DNA from: Paenibacillus sp. SZ31
Lineage (GTDB): Bacteria > Bacillota > Bacilli > Paenibacillales > Paenibacillaceae
Length of the DNA: 64,000 nucleotides
NCBI RefSeq assembly: GCF_012912005.1
Contig: NZ_JABBEA010000009.1
Location: forward strand, 62,001-126,000
Direction: 5' to 3'
This document shows positions 27,144 through 35,859 of the stretch, piece by piece. A program made the translations under genes and the position numbers. Position 1 is the first letter of the stretch. The number at the start of each line of letters is the position of its first letter. A model generated the notes under the pieces. The model made no database searches. It saw nothing but the letters and a program-made list of their open reading frames with translations, and had not been told where the DNA came from.

Positions 27144-28796
27144 ATGTATAGAAAAATGATGACGGCATTGCTCGCAATCACGATGGTTGCCGTAACGGCA
27201 TGTAGTTCGGGGGCCAAGGAAGAACCAACGAAGGAAGCCGCTACACCACTTGCTCTGCAAGACGGGAAGTATGAACCGGCGGTACAGATGAGTTATTTGC
27301 GGGCCTGGAATGATGATACGAAGTTCAAGAACGGGGAGACGGCACAAAACAATGTGCATACCAAATGGGCCAAGGAACGACTTGGCATCGATTTGACCAC
27401 ACCGTGGGCCGTATCGGTGACCAATGATGCATTTTACACGAAATTGCGCTTGTCCCTGTCGGCTAACGAGGAACTGCCGGATATCGTCTCCATTCGGGGA
27501 GACTACAATCTGGTAAGGGAATTAATCGAGTCCGGCAAATTTGCCAATGCTGGCGAGTTATTTGACCAATATGCTTCGGACACATGGAAACAGGCATCTG
27601 AATCGGCACCGGAGGAATGGTATCCATACATGTATGAGGGCGAGCGTTATGGCATTCCAATCTTTGATTATGCCTACAATGGTGATTCGGTCATGTTCAT
27701 TCGGGAAGACTGGTTGAAGAAGCTGGGACTGGAAGAACCAAAAACCATGGATGAGCTGGTTACGGTCATGGATGCTTTTACGAATCAGGACCCGGATGGG
27801 AACGGCAAGAAAGATACGTATGGTTTGACTGTCGGCATGAAGAATGCGCTCAATACCTGGATGACGGAATCCGGCTGGATTTTCGGCATGTACAACACGA
27901 TGCCTGGACAGTGGAATGATGCCGGAGACGGAACACTGCAATATGGCTCCATTCAGCCAGGTGTGAAGGAAGGCCTTGCGACGATGAAAGATTGGCTGTC
28001 CAAAGGTTACCTGCCCAAAGAAGCGGGCGTATATGACGAGATCAAGGCAGCAGAACTGTTCACCGCAGGTAAAGCAGGCATTATCGTTGGGCCACACTGG
28101 ATGCCAAACTGGCCGATTGATGATGTGAAGAAAAATGTGGACGGTGCCACGTACAAGGCCATTGCATTACCTACTGGGCCAACAGGCGAGAGCCACCAAC
28201 ATGGATCTGGTGCAAGTAACGGGGTGGTACTGATTAACAAAGACATGGCGAACCCGGAGATTTTCTTCACGTATCAAAATTATCTGTTCGACAACTTTGC
28301 CAATCCAGAAGTGGGCAGCGAGTTCGAACATGGATTTGCGCAAGGATATGACTATGACATCGTGGACGGCAAAGTCGTTGGTGAAGCTGAAGTGAAGGAC
28401 GGTGTATCACCACTCAAATATACGATTACGTATGATGGTGCACGGATCCCGAATCTGATGATGGATACGCTGGCGGAACTTGCGAAGGGCAAAGAGCCGG
28501 AGACCCCTTTTGAGAAAAATACGAAGATTGCCAACAAACCGGAAGTATTTACGGCCGCTGAAGTGGTCGTTGCGAATAAAGATAACGCGATTAAGAACAA
28601 ATTCACGGGAGCACCAACCGAGACGATGAAAATGAAGAAGGACGCGATCGACAAGCTGGAGAAGGATACGTTCAGCAAGATCATCTATGGTCAGGTGGGC
28701 ATTGAGGAATTTGATGCGTTTGTGACGAAGTGGAAGTCCATGGGCGGCGATGATATTACAGCCGAAGTGAACGAGTGGTATAAGACAGTAAATTAA
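27144..28796 (+). CDS. Extracellular solute-binding lipoprotein, LplA-like
   Basis: This 550-residue protein has a lipoprotein signal peptide with lipobox VTAC (C20). The mature part is a large family-1-like solute receptor (IREDWLKKLGLEEPKTMDELV, split as IREDWLKKLG and EPKTMDELV, is typical of LplA). It contains DPDGNGKKDTYGL, a common calcium-loop-like segment of this group. It binds an oligosaccharide outside the membrane and hands it to the LplB/LplC permeases. Its gene lies 142 bp after the response regulator in the same direction, so it is a probable YesN target. GAGGAGGGG precedes ATG 27144. Confidence 0.94.
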   Translation: MYRKMMTALLAITMVAVTACSSGAKEEPTKEAATPLALQDGKYEPAVQMSYLRAWNDDTKFKNGETAQNNVHTKWAKERLGIDLTTPWAVSVTNDAFYTKLRLSLSANEELPDIVSIRGDYNLVRELIESGKFANAGELFDQYASDTWKQASESAPEEWYPYMYEGERYGIPIFDYAYNGDSVMFIREDWLKKLGLEEPKTMDELVTVMDAFTNQDPDGNGKKDTYGLTVGMKNALNTWMTESGWIFGMYNTMPGQWNDAGDGTLQYGSIQPGVKEGLATMKDWLSKGYLPKEAGVYDEIKAAELFTAGKAGIIVGPHWMPNWPIDDVKKNVDGATYKAIALPTGPTGESHQHGSGASNGVVLINKDMANPEIFFTYQNYLFDNFANPEVGSEFEHGFAQGYDYDIVDGKVVGEAEVKDGVSPLKYTITYDGARIPNLMMDTLAELAKGKEPETPFEKNTKIANKPEVFTAAEVVVANKDNAIKNKFTGAPTETMKMKKDAIDKLEKDTFSKIIYGQVGIEEFDAFVTKWKSMGGDDITAEVNEWYKTVN

Positions 28797-28801
28797 TTTA
28801 C

Positions 28802-28848
28802 AAAGCAGGGGAGAACTGATGAGTTCATCAGTCTACCCTGCTTTTTTT
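28802..28848 (+). terminator. Terminator after the solute-receptor gene
   Basis: AAAGCAGGG (28802-28810) pairs with CCCTGCTTT (28836-28844). The inner ACTGATGA/TCATCAGT pair extends the hairpin, and a T7 tract follows. Confidence 0.9.
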
Positions 28849-28919
28849 GTCTCGAATAACATTTATGGAAAAATAGAGCCTTTGGAGTTATAACTATTAA
28901 TCTATATCGTACAGATCGA

Positions 28920-29162
28920 TTATGACTCGCAACGGACAAAGGTAACGTTTTTTCCTAGAATCACATTCTCAACCTTCCATCCGGCATTTAACCAGGATAG
29001 TGCCTGTGTATGATTATTGGAATTATTCACCCACCATTGTTCGCGATTATACGCTGTAGGGGGTAACTTAAATCCAAGAATCTCCTCAAGCTCTGCGTAT
29101 GTAAGGGTGATTGAAACTTGATTCAAATAGTTTTCTAAGGGGAAGTATTTGCTGTAGCTCAT
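28920..29162 (-). CDS. Small DUF7662-like protein
   Basis: This 80-residue protein reads YAELEEILGFKLPPTA, then WWVNNSNNHTQALSWLNAGW and a VTFVR end. The spaced pattern (LxxxLG-LP-A, WW-N, H, A-xWLxAGW-V) matches a widespread small bacterial domain that I recall as DUF7662; the number is from memory and unchecked. The ribosome site AGGAGGT eight bases before ATG 29162 shows it is a real gene. The conserved W, N and H residues suggest a nucleic-acid or small-molecule binding fold, but no function is established to my knowledge. It stands alone. Confidence 0.72.
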   Translation of the reverse strand: MSYSKYFPLENYLNQVSITLTYAELEEILGFKLPPTAYNREQWWVNNSNNHTQALSWLNAGWKVENVILGKNVTFVRCES

Positions 29163-29444
29163 TTAGTCGGACCTCCTAAAAAGGAATACAATGATTATAC
29201 AACGTGGGGATGATGATAGCGAGAGCATACATAGATGTGAAAGCGATCCGTAGATCTCCTTGACTAGCAAACAACCGTGCGTAAGCCTTATTGTTCCGAT
29301 TGTACGTGAGAGAGTAAAATAATAGGTAATATACGAACGTTAATACGTATTTATAACATAGATACCTCGGACTAATCCGGGATGAATAGAGGTTCAAGTG
29401 TGGTTGATGAACATCATAAGATGCATGGGAAGGCAGGAGATTAG

Positions 29445-31160
29445 ATGAGTACACTTTATGATCAGGCGATGGAAGAGATGATGACGACGCTCCATGAATG
29501 GTTTGATGAACAGGAAAAGCGGGATGACTTGGAAAGTGTTGTGAAGCGAACTACGCTGCAAATGGGCATTTTCAATGATATTGTACTGGATTACAAACCT
29601 GGACGGACCACGGTAGACAGCCTGGATCTGGGTTTGGATGATGATGTGCAATCGAAGCAGGCAGAAGCTTTTACCGAGGAACAGGTACGGAACGAGATCG
29701 GGCCTAAGCTTGTAGAGGTTGTTCAGGGAAGATTGGACAAGCTGGCAGATACTCCGTTGATTGACTACCGCTTCACCTTGCGAGGGAAATTCCCAACAAC
29801 CGAAGGTAAGCTGCAACTGACTTTATTGGAATGGATAAACGAAGAGAAAAGAAAGCTGCTCCTTGATCGTATTCATACCTATGTAGACAAGAATCTGGAG
29901 AACAGTACATATCCAACGAAGCCATTGGAATCCTTCTTTTTGACGAGTCATCTGCTCGATCCAAAGCTGTTCTCGGAGTTGGATGTAGCATGGACGATCA
30001 GGCAGTATGATCGGATTCAAGAGTTGAATCAGGGGCGTCCGGAGGCACTTGCGGAACATCGTGGTGAGATAACTCGTGCGGTGACGGCATGGGCAGAGAA
30101 TCAGTTTTTGCCACAGTATTATGATGTACAGTCTTCGCCTTATCGTACCAATGAGTATTCACTAAAACCAGGAGCAATGCTGGAGTCGAACGTTGAGACA
30201 CAGGCAGGCAAACATTCGGACGAGCATGAGAAGGCGCAAACAGCCGGGACTCAACCAATCGATCTGCTGTTATACGCGGCGGTCATGATTCTACGTTTTG
30301 AGCCGAGTTATAGCAAACCCAAAGGTCTGACTTTCTTGGAGCTCGCGAAGCAACTCGGTAGCAAACGTGCGGCACGTATGATGACAGAAGGTAGCGGGAC
30401 GTATGCGAAGGACGATATTCATGTGAAAACGGAAGAAGTGGAATGCAAAGCGAATGATGTATTTGCTCTGATGACCATTCACATTCGTAAGGAAGAGGCT
30501 GGTGCCTATCAGCAGGCACTTACCTTTATTATTCATTTATTGAAGCAGGGCTTTCCGAAAAGTTATAAGATCAAGCTCAAATCTACCGTAAAGCAGTATT
30601 TGCCGATCAAAGGGCTCGCGAAGTCGGATACCCACCGATTCTTTGCCAATGCACTGGAGTACCCGGAGTTGCATCCACTTCTGGAAGAGTATGCACGTGA
30701 GGCTATCCAGGAGTTTGAGTTCTACGAAGATACCGAGGGGGAGAAAAGCTGTATGCCGGGCAGTTATGCAACCTTTGGATTGGGGCTCGTGGATGAGCGA
30801 TATTTCCCGCTGGTTAAACATTACATGGGTGAAGTGGATGATGAGCATCATTTGATTCAGGATAAGTTCATTGCGGCATTTGTAGAACAACAGGGTGTAA
30901 CGGCTCAATCCATACCTGCGTTAGTCGCCAGCTTGCGTCGTTCGACCGATAGTCTGAAGCTGAAGATTCAACCCGAACTGGAGAATGAGGAAATACTCGA
31001 ACTGTTGGTTAGACAGATTCAAAAACTTGAGCATTATGAAGCGGAACGTGTACTCTATCCAATCTTTGGCAAGGTGGAGAAGCTCTCAACGCTTGCTCGC
31101 AAAGCGGAGGGAAGACGGAAGGAATTATTGCTGGAACTGTTGCAGGCTGCAGGGAAGTGA
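29445..31160 (+). CDS. Uncharacterised 571-residue cytosolic protein (possibly DUF6138)
   Basis: I do not recognise a catalytic motif. There is no signal peptide or membrane segment. The protein is mostly charged and helical, with an N-terminal YDQAMEEMMTTLHEWFDEQE helix, a central LLLYAAVMILRFEPSYSKPKGLTFLELAKQLG block and a C-terminal leucine/lysine helical tail (RRKELLLELLQAAGK). It may belong to the family catalogued as DUF6138; that is recollection, not a search. GGAG lies six bases before ATG 29445. It is followed after 88 bp by another unusual gene in the same direction, and the two may form a unit. Confidence 0.75.
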   Translation: MSTLYDQAMEEMMTTLHEWFDEQEKRDDLESVVKRTTLQMGIFNDIVLDYKPGRTTVDSLDLGLDDDVQSKQAEAFTEEQVRNEIGPKLVEVVQGRLDKLADTPLIDYRFTLRGKFPTTEGKLQLTLLEWINEEKRKLLLDRIHTYVDKNLENSTYPTKPLESFFLTSHLLDPKLFSELDVAWTIRQYDRIQELNQGRPEALAEHRGEITRAVTAWAENQFLPQYYDVQSSPYRTNEYSLKPGAMLESNVETQAGKHSDEHEKAQTAGTQPIDLLLYAAVMILRFEPSYSKPKGLTFLELAKQLGSKRAARMMTEGSGTYAKDDIHVKTEEVECKANDVFALMTIHIRKEEAGAYQQALTFIIHLLKQGFPKSYKIKLKSTVKQYLPIKGLAKSDTHRFFANALEYPELHPLLEEYAREAIQEFEFYEDTEGEKSCMPGSYATFGLGLVDERYFPLVKHYMGEVDDEHHLIQDKFIAAFVEQQGVTAQSIPALVASLRRSTDSLKLKIQPELENEEILELLVRQIQKLEHYEAERVLYPIFGKVEKLSTLARKAEGRRKELLLELLQAAGK

Positions 31161-31248
31161 AAATGTAAACAACACAAGTAAGTTTGCTGTTCCAGCCAGT
31201 AAATTATTTTAGTGAAGAGAAAGTGTATAAGGAAAGGTGGGGGAAGTT

Positions 31249-32301
31249 GTGGAGGCATTGAGACGAGACATGTGGCAGGCGTTGAATGCTCAGGACAAAG
31301 AGGCTTGGATGCGTAAGCTTGTTCGTCAGTTACCAGACGGTATGGTATATGAGGGGCTCGAGACATTTGAACGATTCGGTCAGCGGATGGAGACGGCTGT
31401 ATTTACGGAGGATGGGCTGAGATTTGTGTTTGTGCCTGGGGATCAAGTAACACTCGGCTGGGATCGTTGGCAGCATGGAATGAACGAAGAGACATCAGCC
31501 GACCTGCATGAAACAGTCAGTGAGTATGGTGTGGAGGACGTGGATTCGTTTCTGGCGAGTCAGATGTCACCTGTGAGAGAAGTGGTTATTGGGCCAATGC
31601 TCGTGGAATGTGAACTGATCTCGCTTGGCTGGATTGAAGTGTCTGAGGAGGAAGCACATGCGCAAGAAGATCCTGATTTCCCGTCAGCACTGGAGCAGTT
31701 TAAGCAGTCGGAAATACGTGAATATGAATTGCATCAACAATTTCGTCTGATTCGCCAAAGTGAGAATGAAGTCCGAATTCTGTGGTTCAACGAAGGAATA
31801 GAACTGGAAGACGTTGTGAGGGAGGAAGCTGCGGCGGGCTTTGGTTTGCTGACTGAAGACGAATGGGAGTATATCTATGGTGGAGGTTGTCGTACGTTAT
31901 TTCCCTGGGGTGACAGCTTCGACTATACGATGAGATTGAAGCACTTTGGAAGTCTGGAAGGCGTGGATGAAATTGTGGATGGATCGGTAGAGATGGCCTC
32001 TTCATGGGGTGAAGAAAAGGATGATCGTCCTTATGATCTGGAATTGCCGAATTTTTTCGGAGTGCAATTTGCGGGTGATCCCTACAAGTATGAGCTTACG
32101 CTCGATTCGGCTGGAGACGTGATGCCCAAAGGCGGAGACGGTGGGAGCCTGATATGTGGTGGAACAGGGCCGTTGGTCGGGTTCTTGCCTGCTGCTTCGG
32201 TCTATTATCGAGACGTTAATGCCAGTGAACTCGAATGGGAGGATTTGATGGATGCGATGGTTTATCGCAGGGTTATTCGTTTGGCTGAACTAAAGGTTTG
32301 A
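31249..32301 (+). CDS. Degenerate formylglycine-generating-enzyme-like protein
   Basis: The order of motifs follows the SUMF1/FGE-sulfatase fold: FVFVPGDQVTLGWD near the N-terminus (compare IPGGxFxMG), then LLTEDEWEYIYGGG and LFPWGD (compare TEAEWEYAARGG and FPWGD), LPNFFGVQFAGDPYKYELT (compare NxFGLYDMxGNVWEWT) and GGDGGSLICGG (compare RGGSW). The paired catalytic cysteines of true FGE are not seen; the only cysteine of that region is in LICGG. It probably uses the fold for binding. No ATG is available. GTG 31249 is five or six bases after AAGGTGGGGG and was chosen over GTG 31237, but the start is uncertain. No function can be stated. Confidence 0.75.
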   Translation: MEALRRDMWQALNAQDKEAWMRKLVRQLPDGMVYEGLETFERFGQRMETAVFTEDGLRFVFVPGDQVTLGWDRWQHGMNEETSADLHETVSEYGVEDVDSFLASQMSPVREVVIGPMLVECELISLGWIEVSEEEAHAQEDPDFPSALEQFKQSEIREYELHQQFRLIRQSENEVRILWFNEGIELEDVVREEAAAGFGLLTEDEWEYIYGGGCRTLFPWGDSFDYTMRLKHFGSLEGVDEIVDGSVEMASSWGEEKDDRPYDLELPNFFGVQFAGDPYKYELTLDSAGDVMPKGGDGGSLICGGTGPLVGFLPAASVYYRDVNASELEWEDLMDAMVYRRVIRLAELKV

Positions 32302-32523
32302 TGGGTTAACCGAAACAGCTATTAAGCGGTAGCATCCCATACGTAGAAATAGATTTAGTGAATTCTAAAGTGACAGCTGACAGATAAATGATACATTCGT
32401 CTCTGTCCTTTGGGATGTTCCATTAGGAGCAGAAGATGGAAGAAAAAGTAATGAATATTTAGATCAAAAGTTCTATACTTAACGAGTCTCAACCAAATTC
32501 ATTACACAGAGAAGGAGTTAAGT

Positions 32524-34482
32524 ATGTCCAGAGTATCCAAATGGCTCATCGTCAGTTTAGTTTCAATTTTTATACTTAGCATGTCGGAATTCACAGTCTC
32601 AGCGTCCACTTCAATAGTTCAAATCGCACAGAACGCAGAGCGATCCATTTCATCCAAAGATCGGGTGCAACATAACATTCGTTTTGCAATAAGAGGCACG
32701 GAGGTGGCCGTGACTACGCTTCGAACAAGTTTTGATACTGGTGAAATCAAAGAAAATGAGTACCATTTTACCGTTCCAGCTATCCTTCCTAGGATACATA
32801 CCGGTCTGACGACAACTTCCCATCACTATGATCCTATTGTTAGTGACACACCAGCAGGATTAAAAGGATACATAACTTATTATGCCACGGATGATAAGCA
32901 ACATTATTACGTTTTGTATGAATATGACTATAGCTCGAACACACTTCGCAAGGTCCATGAGGGCGAAAACCGTATCCACTTGGAACCACAAATCGGAATA
33001 TATTATACGATCTATGAGAAAAACGTACCTAAATCCAACTACTATTCCATGGTCACAGGAAAAAAAGTATACACTCGCGGAAAGCTTTTGCTGGAAAGGG
33101 ATTTTACAGATACCAAATATGTGGTATCACCGATTCCACAAACCCGTAATTTTGGGGTTTATTGCACAGATACTTTAGATTGTCACTACCTTGAATATGG
33201 CGGTATAAAGGGGAAGAAGGCCAAAGTAAGCGACTTGTGGATGAAGCCCGACCAGAAGACAGGCTTGTCTACTAAAGCTTTTCAGGTAAGTGCAGATGTT
33301 CATCTAAATGTTTCTCAAGGCAACACGAGGGATCGGAAATCAGACTGGACTGTGGTTGTAACCAAAAATGGCAAAAAAACTACACTGATTAAAGAGCGAG
33401 TGGGCTATGTGCAATCATTTATCTCACCCGAAAGAAAAACATTGGTTCTGGTCACAGAGAGCGGTCTGGATAGTAAAATGGAGTCGTCCAAGGTACAAGT
33501 TTATGATCTGAAGACCCTTAAACGGATTCGTTCCTATGATTCTCCTTATCGCGCTCGTACCGAAAGTATCCAGTGGATTACTGAGGATGAGTATATTATT
33601 GAACAGTACTTTTCCAATCCGGGCTCTTATCCGCCATCCTTATATGTTATTTCAGAAAATAAACATCTTAAATTGAATTATAGTACGTACAGTGATTGGA
33701 AAAAATATTGGAATTCTTTTCAGTTCTCTAATGTGTTTTTCCCGATGGAACCTGTAGCTATTAAGTCTGATCAGGGTGTATTGGAGTATAAAGGGCAGCC
33801 CACCTTCTATATGGAAGGGCAGCATTATGTTCCTTTAGAAGAATTCACTAAAGCATTTCATATTCAATATAATCTTGGCAAGGATCGGATCACCTTCACT
33901 CGTGGACAGCGTTCTTCCAGTGTGAATCAACCTTCAAAACAATTGTTGACGCTATACAATCAGACCTTTATTCCTTTGGGTCAGTGGAGTAAGGACTTGG
34001 GGCTTAAAGTATCGGAGACAAAAGCAAGTGGTTACAACAAACAATTAATCATGAGCGATGAAGAAAAGGGTACTGATCTAGCAATGGCACCTAGAACTCT
34101 TCCGTTTTATGCAAAGGCACTGCGAATAGATCGGGTTGGAGATGTGTACAAATTAGATCCAGTAAACACAAGACCGTTGGAATCAGCTGTGCCAGACCGA
34201 ATTGATGGTGTAGTGCTGAATTTTGATCGAACATTGACCATTTCCTCCTCTAAAGATTCAATTACAGAGTTGCTGTTCACCAATCCAGACTACACTTCGG
34301 TGCTCGGGAAAGTATCTTTAAGGGACATACCTGAGAGGAAGTGGGGATTTAGCACAGCCAAGATTCCAGAAAACATGTTACAAGATGGCGTGCTTAATAT
34401 GATTTTTCCCGTGAAAGAAGGAAAATCAACGCTGGTGTACTCCTTGAAGCTTCCAGAACCATTTGATAAAAATAAATTCTAA
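32524..34482 (+). CDS. Secreted protein with C-terminal stalk (copper amine oxidase N-like) domain
   Basis: This 652-residue protein has a signal peptide (hydrophobic 8-22, likely cleaved near SAS-TS at about 27). A region of about 390 residues is rich in beta-strand and Tyr/Thr and looks like a propeller- or WD-like repeat array without clear motifs. Residues about 415-520 resemble one or two stalk domains (YMEGQHYVPLEEFTKAF, then TFIPLGQWSKDLGL). Stalk domains anchor or space secreted proteins at the Paenibacillus surface. The ATG at 32524 follows AGAAGGAG. It is less GC-rich than the flanks. The biochemical role is unknown. Confidence 0.8.
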   Translation: MSRVSKWLIVSLVSIFILSMSEFTVSASTSIVQIAQNAERSISSKDRVQHNIRFAIRGTEVAVTTLRTSFDTGEIKENEYHFTVPAILPRIHTGLTTTSHHYDPIVSDTPAGLKGYITYYATDDKQHYYVLYEYDYSSNTLRKVHEGENRIHLEPQIGIYYTIYEKNVPKSNYYSMVTGKKVYTRGKLLLERDFTDTKYVVSPIPQTRNFGVYCTDTLDCHYLEYGGIKGKKAKVSDLWMKPDQKTGLSTKAFQVSADVHLNVSQGNTRDRKSDWTVVVTKNGKKTTLIKERVGYVQSFISPERKTLVLVTESGLDSKMESSKVQVYDLKTLKRIRSYDSPYRARTESIQWITEDEYIIEQYFSNPGSYPPSLYVISENKHLKLNYSTYSDWKKYWNSFQFSNVFFPMEPVAIKSDQGVLEYKGQPTFYMEGQHYVPLEEFTKAFHIQYNLGKDRITFTRGQRSSSVNQPSKQLLTLYNQTFIPLGQWSKDLGLKVSETKASGYNKQLIMSDEEKGTDLAMAPRTLPFYAKALRIDRVGDVYKLDPVNTRPLESAVPDRIDGVVLNFDRTLTISSSKDSITELLFTNPDYTSVLGKVSLRDIPERKWGFSTAKIPENMLQDGVLNMIFPVKEGKSTLVYSLKLPEPFDKNKF

Positions 34483-34493
34483 AGATTCAAAAC

Positions 34494-34557
34494 AAACACA
34501 CATCAAATCAGCCCAAGCTTATATAGTGGGACCGAAATGATGTGTGTTTATTTTTTT
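34494..34557. terminator. Shared terminator between convergent secreted-protein genes
   Basis: A perfect 12-bp stem AAACACACATCA (34494-34505) with TGATGTGTGTTT (34538-34549) is followed on the plus strand by ATTTTTTTG. The minus side has an A/T-rich flank too, so it may stop both transcripts. Confidence 0.85.
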
Positions 34558-34559
34558 GT

Positions 34560-35669
34560 TTATTTCACTTTTTGTACGGAGACCGCCATTTGCTCCAGTT
34601 GAGTGTGAGTCAATTGGTTATTCGGTGAGCTGAGTGTTACATAACGATCATCCAGCTTGAATGTGAGCATATCCGTTTGATCTGGTGTATACCATTTGGC
34701 TGATACGCCATTAGGTAGTTTTACCGTTTTACCATCATAGCTGAACGAGTAATCTTTAGGGGATACCGTTACATTCATACGATTGAAAACAAAGTTTACA
34801 CCATCACCGCCCGCACCTACGCTTTTGAACGTATCTCCGGCAACCATATGTTGTGGGGCATAGGCTGTTGTGAACCCGTCAAACTTCGCAAATGCTTTGC
34901 GAATGTTATCCAATTGTTGTTTGCTATAGTTCACATCTGCGAATGCAGTGATCCCTTGATCGTTGTTGCTATTTGCTTTCTGAACAGAGACAGCGACTTG
35001 TTGCAGCTGGGCTTGACTCAGCTTATGATCCGGCGTGCTAAGGGTAACGTAACGATCATCCAATTGGAACGTGAGCATGCCCGTTTGATCTGGTGTGTAC
35101 CATTTGGCGATCACGCCATTGGACAGTTTCACGTCTTTGCTCGTATAGCCGTCCGAATAATCTCTTGGAGACACATCCACTTTCATATGATTGAAGACAA
35201 AGCTGACTCCGTCGCCACCCGCACCTACACTTTTGAACGTGTCACCTGCAATCATCTGCTGAGGTGCATAAGCTGTCTCGAAACCATCGAATTGTGCAAA
35301 AGCCTTTTGAATGGCCTCTTTTTGTGCTGCGCTATACGTTACATTCGTCATGGCTGATGGATTGCTTGTTGCTTGGCCAATAATGACCTGTCCTTTTTTG
35401 CCGTCATAGGATACAGGCACATGCAGTGCATCGGCAAGCGCTCGTACGGGCAGGTAAGTAGAGTTGTTATAAGTAATTGGCGCAAGTTTGTTGCCATTGC
35501 CATCCGTTGGTGAGTAAGCCGCGCCATCGACATTAAAGCTGATTCCATGGTTAAGGTATGCAGAGATTTTCTCCAACTGCGTTCCGGCGAATACGCCCGT
35601 TGCTCCTGTTAATGTCATGCCCAGCACCATCATCGTTGCTACGGATTTCTTCATGTTTTTTTTCATCAT
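34560..35669 (-). CDS. Secreted stalk-domain protein with two tandem 120-residue repeats
   Basis: This 369-residue protein has a signal peptide (positive MMKKNMKK start, cleavage near VFA-GT at about 29) and one stalk domain (about 45-100, YNNSTYLPVRALADAL). Two near-identical repeats follow at about 111-231 and 247-367. Each contains APQ(Q/H)M(I/V)AGDTFKSVG and AKWYTPDQT, then LDDRYVTLS. The start at ATG 35669 is six bases after AAGGAGAG; the reading frame extends to a TTG at 35684 inside that site. The repeated domain is not one I can name. The protein is probably exported and surface-associated. Confidence 0.88.
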   Translation of the reverse strand: MMKKNMKKSVATMMVLGMTLTGATGVFAGTQLEKISAYLNHGISFNVDGAAYSPTDGNGNKLAPITYNNSTYLPVRALADALHVPVSYDGKKGQVIIGQATSNPSAMTNVTYSAAQKEAIQKAFAQFDGFETAYAPQQMIAGDTFKSVGAGGDGVSFVFNHMKVDVSPRDYSDGYTSKDVKLSNGVIAKWYTPDQTGMLTFQLDDRYVTLSTPDHKLSQAQLQQVAVSVQKANSNNDQGITAFADVNYSKQQLDNIRKAFAKFDGFTTAYAPQHMVAGDTFKSVGAGGDGVNFVFNRMNVTVSPKDYSFSYDGKTVKLPNGVSAKWYTPDQTDMLTFKLDDRYVTLSSPNNQLTHTQLEQMAVSVQKVK

Positions 35670-35859
35670 ATATCTCTCCTTCAAGTTGGGGGTTGTTATG
35701 TTTTTATGGGCTCGCTGTCCCTTATGGCTTTATATTAAACCCCGAACATATCGAGAATAATTCTGAATTATCTCCAACTTGTAAACATGTGCATGTAGAC
35801 AGGAGACTAGCATCTGTCTGTTGAATAGATCGCTTAGGATCAGGAAACGAGGTGAAGGC

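Noticed and set aside
29176-29454. 92-codon minus-strand frame before the 571-residue gene
   Set aside because: It overlaps the start of the real gene, has no ribosome site, and its composition is not protein-like.
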